DNA of 64,000 nucleotides from Planctomycetota bacterium (GTDB lineage Bacteria; Planctomycetota; GCA-2746535): the NCBI GenBank assembly GCA_002746535.1, contig NVWA01000019.1, forward strand, positions 1 through 64,000. The letters run 5' to 3'. The position numbers and the translations under genes were made by a program. Shown piece after piece: positions 47,295 to 56,284 of this stretch; position 1 is the stretch's first letter; each line of letters begins with the position of its first letter. Under the pieces are notes generated by a model. That model was given only the letters and a program-made list of their open reading frames with translations, searched no databases and was not told the DNA's origin.

Positions 47295-48384
47295 ATTATT
47301 TGTATTTCTTATTTTTTTGAATTTTATTCAATTTTCGAGTGTCAATTCAAATGATTACGAAGGTATGATTTTATTACCAAAAGTAATCCAGAAAATTGCA
47401 AAAAATCTTCGTCCATCTATTGTTACTATTGAAGGTTTTGGAGGTTTGTTAGATTCTTCAATTAGAGGAGATGGCAAATTTAAAAAACGAGTACGTGGGT
47501 TTAGTAAGCCGGGTGAAGGTCCAACAACAGGAGTGATTATAAGTGAAGATGGTTACATAATTACAAGTACATTTAATTTTATCCGTGAACCAAAGATAAT
47601 TACTGTTACTTTAAACAATGGTAAAAAGTTTAATGCGAAATTATTAGGTAAAGATAATACTAGAAAAATATGTGTTTTAAAGATAGCGGTTGGCAATGAA
47701 AAGTTAAAGGTTCCTGAATTTATTACTGGAAAGAAAACTAAAGTTGGTCAATGGTCAGTGTCTATTGGACTTGGTTATGGTGGAGATAAAGCTGCCATTT
47801 CTGTTGGCTTAATAAGTGGAAAAAATAGAGTATTTGGAAAAGCAATTCAAACTGATGCTAATATTAGCCCTGCCAATTATGGTGGGCCATTAGTAAATGT
47901 AGATGGCAAAATTATAGGAATATGTACACCATTATCTCCTATGGGTCAAGATGCGTTTGCTGGATTTGAATGGTATGATAGCGGAATAGGATTTGTAATC
48001 CCAATAGCAGATTGCGGTGACATTATTGATCGCTTAAAAAATAAAATAGATGTTAACTTTGGAAAATTAGGAATTCATGTGACTATTGATAAAAAATTCC
48101 CAAAGAAGGTTATGGTAGATCTTGTCATGCCAGATTCTCCCGCCGAAAAAGCGGGTTTAAAAAGTGGTGATTTAATTCAAAAAATTAACTCTCATGAGAT
48201 TGAATACTTAAATGGCATGAAAAAAATATTAGGTAGGTTTGAGTCTGGGTCAAAAATTGTTATGGATGTTAAAAGGAATAATAAGTCGTTACAGTTGAAG
48301 ATAATTTTGGGTAGTGGTAAAGATCTATTGATTCTTCCCAAGGAAAAAATCATTGACAAAAAAATTAAAAAAAAGAAACATTAA
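47278..48384 (+). CDS. Second HtrA-like pseudoprotease with PDZ domain
   Basis: 368 residues from the ATG at 47278 (GAGG upstream; a TTG six codons earlier lies inside an AAG/GAG run). Overlaps the previous gene by 17 bases. Signal peptide, protease-like domain, and PDZ (about 270-350; PAEKAGLKSGDLIQKINS). The triad is lost in a different way: ITSTF (Phe99 for His), KICVLKI (Lys120 for Asp), SPANYGGPL (Tyr191 for Ser). The independent replacements in the two paralogues argue that loss of activity is tolerated or selected while the fold is kept. Confidence 0.87.
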   Translation: MKTLTRLFVFLIFLNFIQFSSVNSNDYEGMILLPKVIQKIAKNLRPSIVTIEGFGGLLDSSIRGDGKFKKRVRGFSKPGEGPTTGVIISEDGYIITSTFNFIREPKIITVTLNNGKKFNAKLLGKDNTRKICVLKIAVGNEKLKVPEFITGKKTKVGQWSVSIGLGYGGDKAAISVGLISGKNRVFGKAIQTDANISPANYGGPLVNVDGKIIGICTPLSPMGQDAFAGFEWYDSGIGFVIPIADCGDIIDRLKNKIDVNFGKLGIHVTIDKKFPKKVMVDLVMPDSPAEKAGLKSGDLIQKINSHEIEYLNGMKKILGRFESGSKIVMDVKRNNKSLQLKIILGSGKDLLILPKEKIIDKKIKKKKH

Positions 48385-48436
48385 ATTTAGATTTAAGAGC
48401 ATCAGTAATCACAATTTTTTCTAATTGGAAAAACAT

Positions 48437-49786
48437 TTGAAAAGAGTCCTTATTCTAGTTTATATATCCCTTGTCTTGTTATCTTCAATTCAATCAAAAG
48501 ATTCTAAAGAATGGAGAAAGTTTAAAAAAGAATTCTTAGCAAAAATTAATAATGAAAATGTTAATATTTGTAAGTCTGCCATAAAAGACCTTGAACCTTA
48601 TGAGACCCTTGCTGCTGCAAAATTGGCAATTCTTTTTTTTAAACGCAAAGAATATGATATTTATGAATTAGCCTATCCACTATTGAGAAAGTTCAACAAA
48701 TCTGAAAAAATAGGATTGTGGATACTAAAGAAAGGTATGCCGCATATTAGAGACCCCTTAGCCAAAGCTTATGTGATTAATTCTTTGGGCGCTTATAAAT
48801 TTGAATCGATTGCTAATGCCTTAGAGAAATTTTTAATTAAGTCTAAAAGAGTTGAATTAATAATACCCTTTATGGAAACCTTAGGTGAGCTACATTTTGA
48901 ATCAAGTATTCCTGTTTTAATAAAAAAGAGAAGTTCATCCTTTTATAAAGTTCATTATGGATTTCGTAAAACTCTTTTTGAAACATTATTTAAATATGAA
49001 ACAAAAGAAGTCGTTACTTTTTTTATAAAAGTTTTATTTGAAAATGAAGGGATTATTGCAGATCAAATCACACAATATTTAACATCAATAACTGGAGCCA
49101 CTAAAGGTAGCTCTAAAAAATGGAAAGAATGGTTGGCTGCTAATAAGGATAAATTTCAGTTAAAGAAGATTACAAAAGAGAGTCGTGAAGCAATATTAGG
49201 CCGTAGCTGGAAAAATGATACAGAAATTACTTACCATGATATCCCTATTAACGGAAAGCGTGTAGTTTTTGTTATTGATACTTCTGGAAGCATGAATACA
49301 AAAGCAGGTTCAGATGTTACTAGAATGGCACAAGCCAAGGAAGAGTTGAAATTCGCCGTCATGCAATTGTCCAAAGATTTTATGTATGAAATCATAGATT
49401 TTAGCGGCTCTGGTAGACCATGGTTTAAAAGATTAATTAAATCACATAAAAATTCCTTTAAATTATTTTCAAATAAATTACGTAAACTAACTGCAAATGG
49501 TGGCACAAATTCTTATGATGCCCTAAGTAAAGCTTTCGAAACTAGTTTGACGACAGAAGTTATTTTTTTCCTTTCAGATGGGGCTCCATCTGTAGGTGAA
49601 TTTATTAGAAAGGATGATATTCTGAGGGAGATTAGATTGTTAAATCGTTTTAGAAAAATAACTATTCATACCATTAGTTTTGCTCGAAAACCAAAAAATA
49701 GAAATGCCGATAAAAAAGATGATAAAAAAGAAGTGTTTATGGAAGCTTTGGCCCATCAAAATGACGGCCAACATAAATACAAATAA
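48437..49786 (+). CDS. Secreted HEAT-repeat and VWA-domain protein
   Basis: 449 residues from the TTG at 48437, chosen because GGA lies seven bases upstream and a signal peptide (KRVLILVYISLVLLSS) begins there; a TTG four codons earlier is the alternative. The N-terminal half is helical HEAT-like repeats; the C-terminal half is a VWA domain with a full MIDAS: DTSGS, GGTNSYDAL and SDGAPS. A metal-dependent ligand-binding role is expected. Planctomycetes encode many HEAT+VWA secreted proteins. Third VWA protein of the operon, after a 52-base gap. Confidence 0.85.
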   Translation: MKRVLILVYISLVLLSSIQSKDSKEWRKFKKEFLAKINNENVNICKSAIKDLEPYETLAAAKLAILFFKRKEYDIYELAYPLLRKFNKSEKIGLWILKKGMPHIRDPLAKAYVINSLGAYKFESIANALEKFLIKSKRVELIIPFMETLGELHFESSIPVLIKKRSSSFYKVHYGFRKTLFETLFKYETKEVVTFFIKVLFENEGIIADQITQYLTSITGATKGSSKKWKEWLAANKDKFQLKKITKESREAILGRSWKNDTEITYHDIPINGKRVVFVIDTSGSMNTKAGSDVTRMAQAKEELKFAVMQLSKDFMYEIIDFSGSGRPWFKRLIKSHKNSFKLFSNKLRKLTANGGTNSYDALSKAFETSLTTEVIFFLSDGAPSVGEFIRKDDILREIRLLNRFRKITIHTISFARKPKNRNADKKDDKKEVFMEALAHQNDGQHKYK

Positions 49787-49836
49787 ATAGTCGACTTATA
49801 TAATGTAAAGTTTGAATTATTATTTATGAGAATGAT

Positions 49837-50133
49837 ATGTTGTCTAATAAATATATTTTAGGGTTCATAGTACTAATATCAATAATCGCTGTTTTAACCC
49901 TTGGATACGGAGCGGTTTCTAATATTACTCGGATCGGTCTTGATGAGGAATATTCGAATAAAAATTTGCTTGTAGCTGGGATTATAAAAATTCTAATAGG
50001 ATTTATTTTTATTATGCCTTTAGTCGAAAGCCTAGAGACAATATTTAAAAAGGATAAAAAAGCTCGTTTGTTTATGATGATTCCTGGCTTTGTTGCAGTA
50101 CCAATTATGATTTTCGTTTTAATTTACTTCTAA
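49837..50133 (+). CDS. Small membrane protein, unknown function
   Basis: 98 residues with three hydrophobic segments (about 5-27, 46-68, 76-98) and almost no soluble part. GAGAATGAT precedes the ATG. It follows the HEAT+VWA gene by 50 bases on the same strand and may be the last gene of the long operon. It overlaps the convergent SGNH gene by 15 bases at its 3' end. I recognise no family. Confidence 0.6.
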   Translation: MLSNKYILGFIVLISIIAVLTLGYGAVSNITRIGLDEEYSNKNLLVAGIIKILIGFIFIMPLVESLETIFKKDKKARLFMMIPGFVAVPIMIFVLIYF

Positions 50134-50835
50134 TTCATCAAACTTGTTTTGAACTTTAAGAGCCTCAGCAAACACATCATTCATTTGCTCAAGGGGTTTT
50201 ACATCAAACTTTCTTAAAATATCTAGTGCCCAAACTTGATGGCCTAATGCATTCAAATGCATATTATCAAACATTAATTCTCTGTAGGATTCTTCGCTAT
50301 AATTTCTGTAGTTAACCCATCTTGGTGTATGATTGAAGACCGTAACTTGATGTTCCTCAGCTACTTCAACTATCCCGTTCATATAATTATAAAAATTATT
50401 TACGTGTTTTTCTTTACCTTCTTTAATCATATTTGAATTATCTATGGCATAGTAGGTTTGCAAAATTGGTTCGCAATTTTCTAAAGCTCTAGTTTTAATA
50501 ATTAATTGCCGTAGATTATCTTTGAATTGATCGAGACTAATGTTTTTCTCAGGATTTGAATCATTCCCTCCAACAGTAATAAAAACAGTAAAGGGTTTAA
50601 AAAGAGAAATATCTTCTTCAAATCTATCAAGGACTTGATTGCTTGTTTGCCCAGATATCCCTGTATTTATGGATACATGAAGTCTACCAAACCACCATCG
50701 AAATCCTAGATCTAGCCAATCAAACCAACTGTTTGCATTTTCAATATTTAAAGATTTTTCTGTATTTGAAGATCCTGTTGCAACAATCCTTACTGTTCTC
50801 AAAGATTCTTCCATCTTCTTTTTTAAACGCTTCAT
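50119..50835 (-). CDS. SGNH/GDSL-family hydrolase
   Basis: 238 residues with no signal peptide. Esterase-type fold with the four SGNH blocks: ATGSSNTE (block I; the usual GDS reads GSS, with Ser23 as nucleophile), TGISGQTS (block II Gly), VGGNDS (block III Asn) and FDNMHLNALGHQ (block V Asp and His). The enzyme should be active; substrates are esters or acylated sugars. AGGAATTAA precedes the ATG. It follows panB by 82 bases on the same strand. Confidence 0.85.
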   Translation of the reverse strand: MKRLKKKMEESLRTVRIVATGSSNTEKSLNIENANSWFDWLDLGFRWWFGRLHVSINTGISGQTSNQVLDRFEEDISLFKPFTVFITVGGNDSNPEKNISLDQFKDNLRQLIIKTRALENCEPILQTYYAIDNSNMIKEGKEKHVNNFYNYMNGIVEVAEEHQVTVFNHTPRWVNYRNYSEESYRELMFDNMHLNALGHQVWALDILRKFDVKPLEQMNDVFAEALKVQNKFDELEVN

Positions 50836-50917
50836 TTAATTCCTGTTTTGAAATTGTGCGAAAGTTGCTTTTGAAACAATTAGAATAATTTAGTTGTGAA
50901 ATGTAAAATGATTCTAA

Positions 50918-51736
50918 TCAAGTATATGATTCGTCATCAGTTGGGAAGTTATTTCCTCGAACATCTTTTACATAGTTTGTCGCGGCATCTCTTATTCTTG
51001 ACGCAAGTTGATCATATTTGCGAACAAACCTAGGATTGAAGTTTTCTAATAATCCTAACATATCATGTGATACTAATATTTGACCATCACAATGTTTGCC
51101 GGCTCCTATTCCAATTGTCGGTATGCTAATCATGTTAGTAATTTGTTTGGCAAGTTCACATGGAATTTTTTCAAGTACAATGGCAAATGCTCCAGCTTTT
51201 TCTAATGCTTGTGCACCTTTAATAATTTGAGCCGCTTCATCGGGAGTAACTCCTCTAGGTTTATATCCACCAAACTGGTGAATTGATTGGGGTGTTAATC
51301 CCAAATGTCCCATTACCGGAATTCCAGCTTCACTAATTTCTTCAACTGCTTTTGCAACTCTTACTCCACCTTCTATTTTAATTCCACCAGCTAAGGTTTC
51401 TTTCATAATTCTGCCAGCATTTCTGAATGCTTCTTCTACACTAACTTGGTAACTCATAAATGGCATATCAACAATTACCATTGAACGACTTACTCCTTTG
51501 ACTACAGATTTTGCATGATAAATTAATTCATCAACTGTAACAGGTAGTGTAGTTTCATTGCCTTGGTAGACCATGGAAACACTATCGCCGACGAGAAGAA
51601 GATCTATATCTGCCGCATCAAATAGACTGGCAAAGAGGAAGTCATAGGCCGTTAAACAGGCTATTTTTCGGCCTTTGCCCTTCATCTCTATGATAGAACG
51701 TTTGGTGACTTTTGAAAGTCCGTTGTTTTCATTCAT
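50918..51736 (-). CDS. panB: 3-methyl-2-oxobutanoate hydroxymethyltransferase
   Basis: 272 residues, the usual size. Adds a hydroxymethyl group from methylene-tetrahydrofolate to ketoisovalerate, first step of pantothenate synthesis. Motifs: LTAYDFLFASLFD, LLVGDSVSMV, VDMPFMSYQ, GHLGLTPQSIHQFGG and GIGAGKHCDGQILVSHDMLG. Encoded far from panC. The transglutaminase-like gene ends 8 bases upstream, so the two are probably co-transcribed. Confidence 0.96.
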   Translation of the reverse strand: MNENNGLSKVTKRSIIEMKGKGRKIACLTAYDFLFASLFDAADIDLLLVGDSVSMVYQGNETTLPVTVDELIYHAKSVVKGVSRSMVIVDMPFMSYQVSVEEAFRNAGRIMKETLAGGIKIEGGVRVAKAVEEISEAGIPVMGHLGLTPQSIHQFGGYKPRGVTPDEAAQIIKGAQALEKAGAFAIVLEKIPCELAKQITNMISIPTIGIGAGKHCDGQILVSHDMLGLLENFNPRFVRKYDQLASRIRDAATNYVKDVRGNNFPTDDESYT

Positions 51737-51744
51737 ATGCGCGT

Positions 51745-52806
51745 CTACTCAAAATCTGGTAGCATGATGGTTTCTCCAGACATGTCTCCATCATTTTGCA
51801 TTTCTTGTTCAGTTTCGCCTAAACCGACTTCAAAGCAATCTACTCCTCTTGTTTGTAAAGTAGAATTCGAATAAATATCATATTCAGTAACACTTGTTTG
51901 AATCAAAGTCGTATTGCTTACTGTAGTATCTATTAAATACCATTCTCCATTTAATAGAATTTCTAAGCAAACAAAATTTTTATGTCGATCTTGCTGACCT
52001 ACAAATCTTAACAAATTAGATTGAATATTAAGTCTCTCGCAAATAGCTTGTGTCATTAAAATTCTTTTGCTATTTAATATTTTTCGTGCATCTCCCTTTT
52101 TCTCAGTTGCTTCAATGATTTCCGCAATTGCATCTATTGAATTTCTTGGGGTCGCATAAGGAGTTGTCTCTAAAGCAGCAATAATTTTATTGATTAAATG
52201 AGTAGGGTGCATAATTGCTTTTTTAAAGCTGGATGTTGTCGCGGAACTTCTTTGTTTTTCTTTTAAATCGATGACGACATCTTTGGCTAAACTTGCTACA
52301 TATTTACGTGAATCAATAAAGCTTCTTAATTTTTTTCTAGTTTCTTCGTGTTCTGGTTTTTTAGCTTCTTCATAATCTTTTAAAATACTGGTTGCAGACC
52401 GTGTTTTAAAAAGCATGTTGAATGATTCTCTCCAAACGGTATTTCTACCCATTTGGTTTTCACTACTGAGAATAGCTTGGCTTTCAAGCATTAGTCTGTG
52501 TTCGCCTCTATGATAAATAAATTTGCTTTCATTTGATATTTTAAAATCATGATTTGTTAATAATCGATCTAATTCAGCCTTTTTTTCATTTAAATAAAAT
52601 GGCGGAATTAAAAGTACAAAAGGGCCCATTACCAAAAGCTCATCTGTATATAAAGCGGCAGACCATTTGCCAAATACAATATTATCAATTTCACTATCAT
52701 GAAGAGATTGGCAGATATTATTTAATTTATTAAGACCAGTTAAGAACGTGGCCTTTTTTGAGAATTGTGTTTCTGATTGAGGTTTCATTTTGTCTTCTTT
52801 TTTCAT
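51745..52806 (-). CDS. Transglutaminase-like-fold protein, probably non-catalytic
   Basis: 353 residues. The C-terminal third has the outline of a transglutaminase core: a helix with ILMTQAICERLNIQSNLLRFVG, then KNFVCLEILLNGEWYLIDTT, matching the usual xRLGIPAR and W..LDPT strands. The catalytic Cys expected in the first helix and the His of HxWVEV are not in place (Asn in KNFV), while an Asp remains in LIDTT. The N-terminal part is unrecognised. Cytosolic by sequence. Start is one of two close ATGs. Next to panB but with no obvious link to it. Confidence 0.5.
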   Translation of the reverse strand: MKKEDKMKPQSETQFSKKATFLTGLNKLNNICQSLHDSEIDNIVFGKWSAALYTDELLVMGPFVLLIPPFYLNEKKAELDRLLTNHDFKISNESKFIYHRGEHRLMLESQAILSSENQMGRNTVWRESFNMLFKTRSATSILKDYEEAKKPEHEETRKKLRSFIDSRKYVASLAKDVVIDLKEKQRSSATTSSFKKAIMHPTHLINKIIAALETTPYATPRNSIDAIAEIIEATEKKGDARKILNSKRILMTQAICERLNIQSNLLRFVGQQDRHKNFVCLEILLNGEWYLIDTTVSNTTLIQTSVTEYDIYSNSTLQTRGVDCFEVGLGETEQEMQNDGDMSGETIMLPDFE

Positions 52807-52876
52807 ATTTTCACTTTGGCAATTATAATAAACTTTTTGCCGAAATCAAAGAGCAGAGATAATATAGAGGATCGAA

Positions 52877-53836
52877 TTACGATTCACCTTTTTTGTTCAT
52901 GATAGTATCCATTGTAAACACTACAATAAAGCCTGCTAAAGCTAATCCGATACAAATATAAAAGCTAGAGTCCATTTCTGGCAAGTAAATTGAGCCTTTT
53001 TGGAATGTCCATGGCCACAAACATTTCAAGGCGCCTAACATTAAGCCTGTAATGCAAGCAATTGTAGATTGGTGATAATTTTCCAAGCAAAAAGATAGTA
53101 TTCGTGAAAATATCGTAATTCCAACTAAGCACCCTGATGCAAATACTACTAAAATGAGGAGGCTGGTTGAAAAATTTTCAGGAATTTTTAATGTAGTCAA
53201 AAGGATAGTTAATGTAGCAACTGCTTTTAAAATGACGGAATAAACTCCTAGAACTTTAAGTAAAAATGAACCGCTTAAGCCCGGTAAAATCATAGCTGTT
53301 ATGGCAATAATTCCACAAAGGAAAATGAATAAAAAAGAGATATCGCTTGGTGAAGTGCTGACACCATGTGAGCTTGAAGATCCTGTGATAAAATAGGCCA
53401 TCACAGCCATTACAATTAAAAGAATAGTATCTTTACTAAACCAATTCTTAATATCCTTTGCAACGATTAAGATTGAAGCTGTCATTAAGCCTAGAAATAA
53501 GGCGTGGGTTTCTTTTGGATATAATTCAAGACAATGAACAATTGCTTTTGATAAAGTTAAAAAAGCTAAAAAAATTCCAGTTAATAGAACGCCTATAAAT
53601 TTATAATGAATTGTTTCGAATGCTTCTTTGAATTTAAATTTAAAAATTAACGAAATAGTGTTTTGGTTAATAGATTTTATAGCATTAATAAAATTTGAAT
53701 AAATCCCTGTAATATAGGCTACTGTACCTCCAGATACTCCTGGAACAATATCAGCTGATCCCATCATAAACCCTTTAATTAATAAGGAGAGAGCTTCTCT
53801 TTTAGTGCTAGGTCCGGGAGTTTCTTCTGGTGACAA
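52877..53836 (-). CDS. DUF368 membrane protein (PopT-type polyprenyl-phosphate carrier)
   Basis: 319 residues with eight or more membrane segments. The family signature near the start, KGFMMGSADIVPGVSGGTVAYITGIY, and its echo later (ILPGLSGSFLLKVLGVY) mark DUF368. Members carry undecaprenyl phosphate back across the inner membrane for envelope synthesis. TTG start with GGA ten bases upstream; no ATG is available before the first motif, so the start is approximate. Divergent from miaB with a 181-base gap. Confidence 0.88.
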   Translation of the reverse strand: MSPEETPGPSTKREALSLLIKGFMMGSADIVPGVSGGTVAYITGIYSNFINAIKSINQNTISLIFKFKFKEAFETIHYKFIGVLLTGIFLAFLTLSKAIVHCLELYPKETHALFLGLMTASILIVAKDIKNWFSKDTILLIVMAVMAYFITGSSSSHGVSTSPSDISFLFIFLCGIIAITAMILPGLSGSFLLKVLGVYSVILKAVATLTILLTTLKIPENFSTSLLILVVFASGCLVGITIFSRILSFCLENYHQSTIACITGLMLGALKCLWPWTFQKGSIYLPEMDSSFYICIGLALAGFIVVFTMDTIMNKKGES

Positions 53837-54017
53837 GTACTTAATTTCCAGTCTTTCAATTTCGATTTAGTGTCTTTTTCATTTGGACAATTTTAAATCA
53901 ATATATGTCTTTTATCTATAAAATACTACTTCATTTTATTTATCTATTGTAAATTTATGCTAAGATCTCCGGCCATTTTAGAATAATTCTAAGTAAAATA
54001 TTTCGGAAGTTTAAGAC

Positions 54018-55358
54018 GTGATTCAGTCGGTTGCCGCTAATTTAAAAGATAATCGAGTTCATTTAATAACCTATGGTTGCCAAATGAATAAATCGGATTC
54101 TGAAGATGTGATTAATCTATTATTAGATGATGGTTTTGAAGTTACAGAAAATATAGATGATGCTGGCATAGTAATTTTTAATACATGTACCGTTAGAGAT
54201 AAAGCCGAGCAAAGAGTAATTTCTAATATCGGCCATTTGGCCAAGAGAAATAAGAACAATAAAAATTTTATAATTGGCATGATGGGTTGTGTTGCTCAAC
54301 GAGATGGCGAAAGAATATTAAAAAAAGTCGAACAGTTAAGTTTTTGTGTGGGTACAAGACAATTTCCAAAAATTCCAAGCATAATAAAAGAAGTCCGTTC
54401 AACGAAACGTAAGGTTTGTAATCTTGAAGAAAATGAAGAAGTAATCATTGAAAAAAATAGTATCAAAAGAGAAAAACCTTATCAAGGTTGGATAACAGTC
54501 ACTAGGGGTTGTAGCAAATATTGCAGTTATTGTATTGTTCCTGCAGTTAGAGGTCATGAAGTATCAATTAAGCCAAATGATATTGAAGATCAAGTAAAAA
54601 GAATAGTTGATGATGGTGTTACTGAAGTAACGCTGCTAGGACAGATTGTTGAAAGATATGGAAAAGATTTATCCACACCTGTTTCTTTGGCAGAACTGTT
54701 AACTCGATTAGATAAAATAAATGGATTGAAGCGTTTGAGATTTATTACTTCATATCCCAAAGATTTTACCGAAGAATTATTATACGCTATGAAAGAATTG
54801 CCCAAAGTGTGCGAGCATCTTCATATGCCCATACAACATGGTAATGACGAAATGTTAAAGCAAATGAATAGGGGTTATACACGACAAGAATATCTCGAAT
54901 TGGTCAAGAAGGCTTATGAAATAATGCCTAATTTAAATTTATTATCAGATTTTATTTGTGGATTTCCTGGAGAAACAGAAGAGCAACATTTAATGTCAGA
55001 ATCCGTTATCAGTGAAGCAGATTTTCAATCATCTTATGTTTTTGCGTATTCTCCTCGACCAGGTACTCAATCTGATAAGTGGGAGGATAAAATTCCTGAA
55101 GAATTAAAAAAGGAAAGAGTTCGCAAACTGTTGAAGATTCAAAATGAAGTTTCATTAAAAAGAAATTTATTAAAAATTGATACGGTTGATGAAGTATTGG
55201 TAGAACGATATGATGAGAAAAAGAATAACTGGTTAGGCCGAAACAGAGGTAATCAGATTGTTGTTTTTCATGCGGAACGAAAAGAATTAGTTGGTCAATA
55301 CCTCAATGTGAAAATCAGGGAAGTAACAAATTTAACTTTAATCGGCGATCTTGTTTAA
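54018..55358 (+). CDS. miaB: tRNA-2-methylthio-N6-dimethylallyladenosine synthase
   Basis: 446 residues, GTG start. Radical SAM enzyme that methylthiolates A37 of tRNAs reading U-initial codons. The N-terminal UPF0004 domain has Cys21 (YGCQMN), Cys57 (NTCTVRD) and Cys91 (GCVAQR) for the second iron-sulfur cluster; the radical SAM cluster is Cys165, Cys169, Cys172 (GCSKYCSYC). A TRAM domain ends the chain (about 380-446). GSN-type strands LLGQIVERYG and FICGFPGETEEQ also fit. First gene of miaB-purC-purE, 12 bases before purC. Confidence 0.95.
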   Translation: MIQSVAANLKDNRVHLITYGCQMNKSDSEDVINLLLDDGFEVTENIDDAGIVIFNTCTVRDKAEQRVISNIGHLAKRNKNNKNFIIGMMGCVAQRDGERILKKVEQLSFCVGTRQFPKIPSIIKEVRSTKRKVCNLEENEEVIIEKNSIKREKPYQGWITVTRGCSKYCSYCIVPAVRGHEVSIKPNDIEDQVKRIVDDGVTEVTLLGQIVERYGKDLSTPVSLAELLTRLDKINGLKRLRFITSYPKDFTEELLYAMKELPKVCEHLHMPIQHGNDEMLKQMNRGYTRQEYLELVKKAYEIMPNLNLLSDFICGFPGETEEQHLMSESVISEADFQSSYVFAYSPRPGTQSDKWEDKIPEELKKERVRKLLKIQNEVSLKRNLLKIDTVDEVLVERYDEKKNNWLGRNRGNQIVVFHAERKELVGQYLNVKIREVTNLTLIGDLV

Positions 55359-55370
55359 AAAGGAAAGAAT

Positions 55371-56261
55371 ATGAGTAATGAAGCTGTTATTTCAACAAAT
55401 TTAACAAATTTAACAAAACTGAGTACGGGTAAAGTTAGAGACATGTATGATTTGGGTGAAAACCTGCTGATAGTTACAACTGATAGAATATCAGCTTTTG
55501 ACGTTATCATGCCCAATGGTATCCCTGATAAGGGAAAAGTATTAAACCGAATTAGTTGCTTCTGGTTTGATTTATTAAAAGATCATTGTGAGAACCATTT
55601 GATCAGTACAGATGTTACCCAGATAGAAGAGCTCACAGACCAAGAAAAAGAAATGTTAACTGACAGAAGTATGATTGTTAAAAAAGCGAAAGTATTTCCA
55701 ATAGAGTGTGTTGCTCGTGGTTATATTGTTGGGTCGGGTTGGAAAGATTATCAGCGAACCGGAGCTATTTGTGGCCATGAATTACCTGAAGGATTGCGCA
55801 TTTCTGAAAAGTTACCTAATACAATTTTTACCCCTGCTACTAAAGCCGAAGAAGGTCATGATGAAAATGTGACGATAGAACAAGCCGGTGAAATTATTGG
55901 TGAGGAAAACATTAAAAAATTAGAGAAGATTACGATTGATATGTATCTAAGTGCTTCTGAGTATGCTCAAAGTAAAGGTATTATGATTGCAGATACTAAA
56001 TTTGAATTCGGTATTCATGATGGAAAGATTATTATTATCGATGAAGTCTTAAGTCCGGATTCATCTAGATTCTGGCCTGCGGATAAATATGAAGTTGGTG
56101 TTGCTCAAGATTCATTTGATAAACAATATGTTCGAGATTATTTAGAAGGTTGTGAGTGGGATAAAACACCACCGGCACCACTATTGCCAGAAAATGTTAT
56201 TGCTAGAACACGTGAAAAGTATATCCAAGCATATGAATTGTTAACGGGACAAAAATTTTAA
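55371..56261 (+). CDS. purC: Phosphoribosylaminoimidazole-succinocarboxamide synthase
   Basis: 296 residues, the larger (yeast-like) PurC form. Joins CAIR and aspartate in purine synthesis. Motifs: LSTGKVRDMYDLG, TTDRISAFDVIMPNGIPDKGKVL, VECVARGYIVGSGWKDY and IIDEVLSPDSSRFWPADKY. AAAGGA precedes the ATG. Lies between miaB and purE in a tight operon. Confidence 0.96.
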   Translation: MSNEAVISTNLTNLTKLSTGKVRDMYDLGENLLIVTTDRISAFDVIMPNGIPDKGKVLNRISCFWFDLLKDHCENHLISTDVTQIEELTDQEKEMLTDRSMIVKKAKVFPIECVARGYIVGSGWKDYQRTGAICGHELPEGLRISEKLPNTIFTPATKAEEGHDENVTIEQAGEIIGEENIKKLEKITIDMYLSASEYAQSKGIMIADTKFEFGIHDGKIIIIDEVLSPDSSRFWPADKYEVGVAQDSFDKQYVRDYLEGCEWDKTPPAPLLPENVIARTREKYIQAYELLTGQKF

Positions 56262-56284
56262 TTAAGAATTATTTAGGAAATAAA

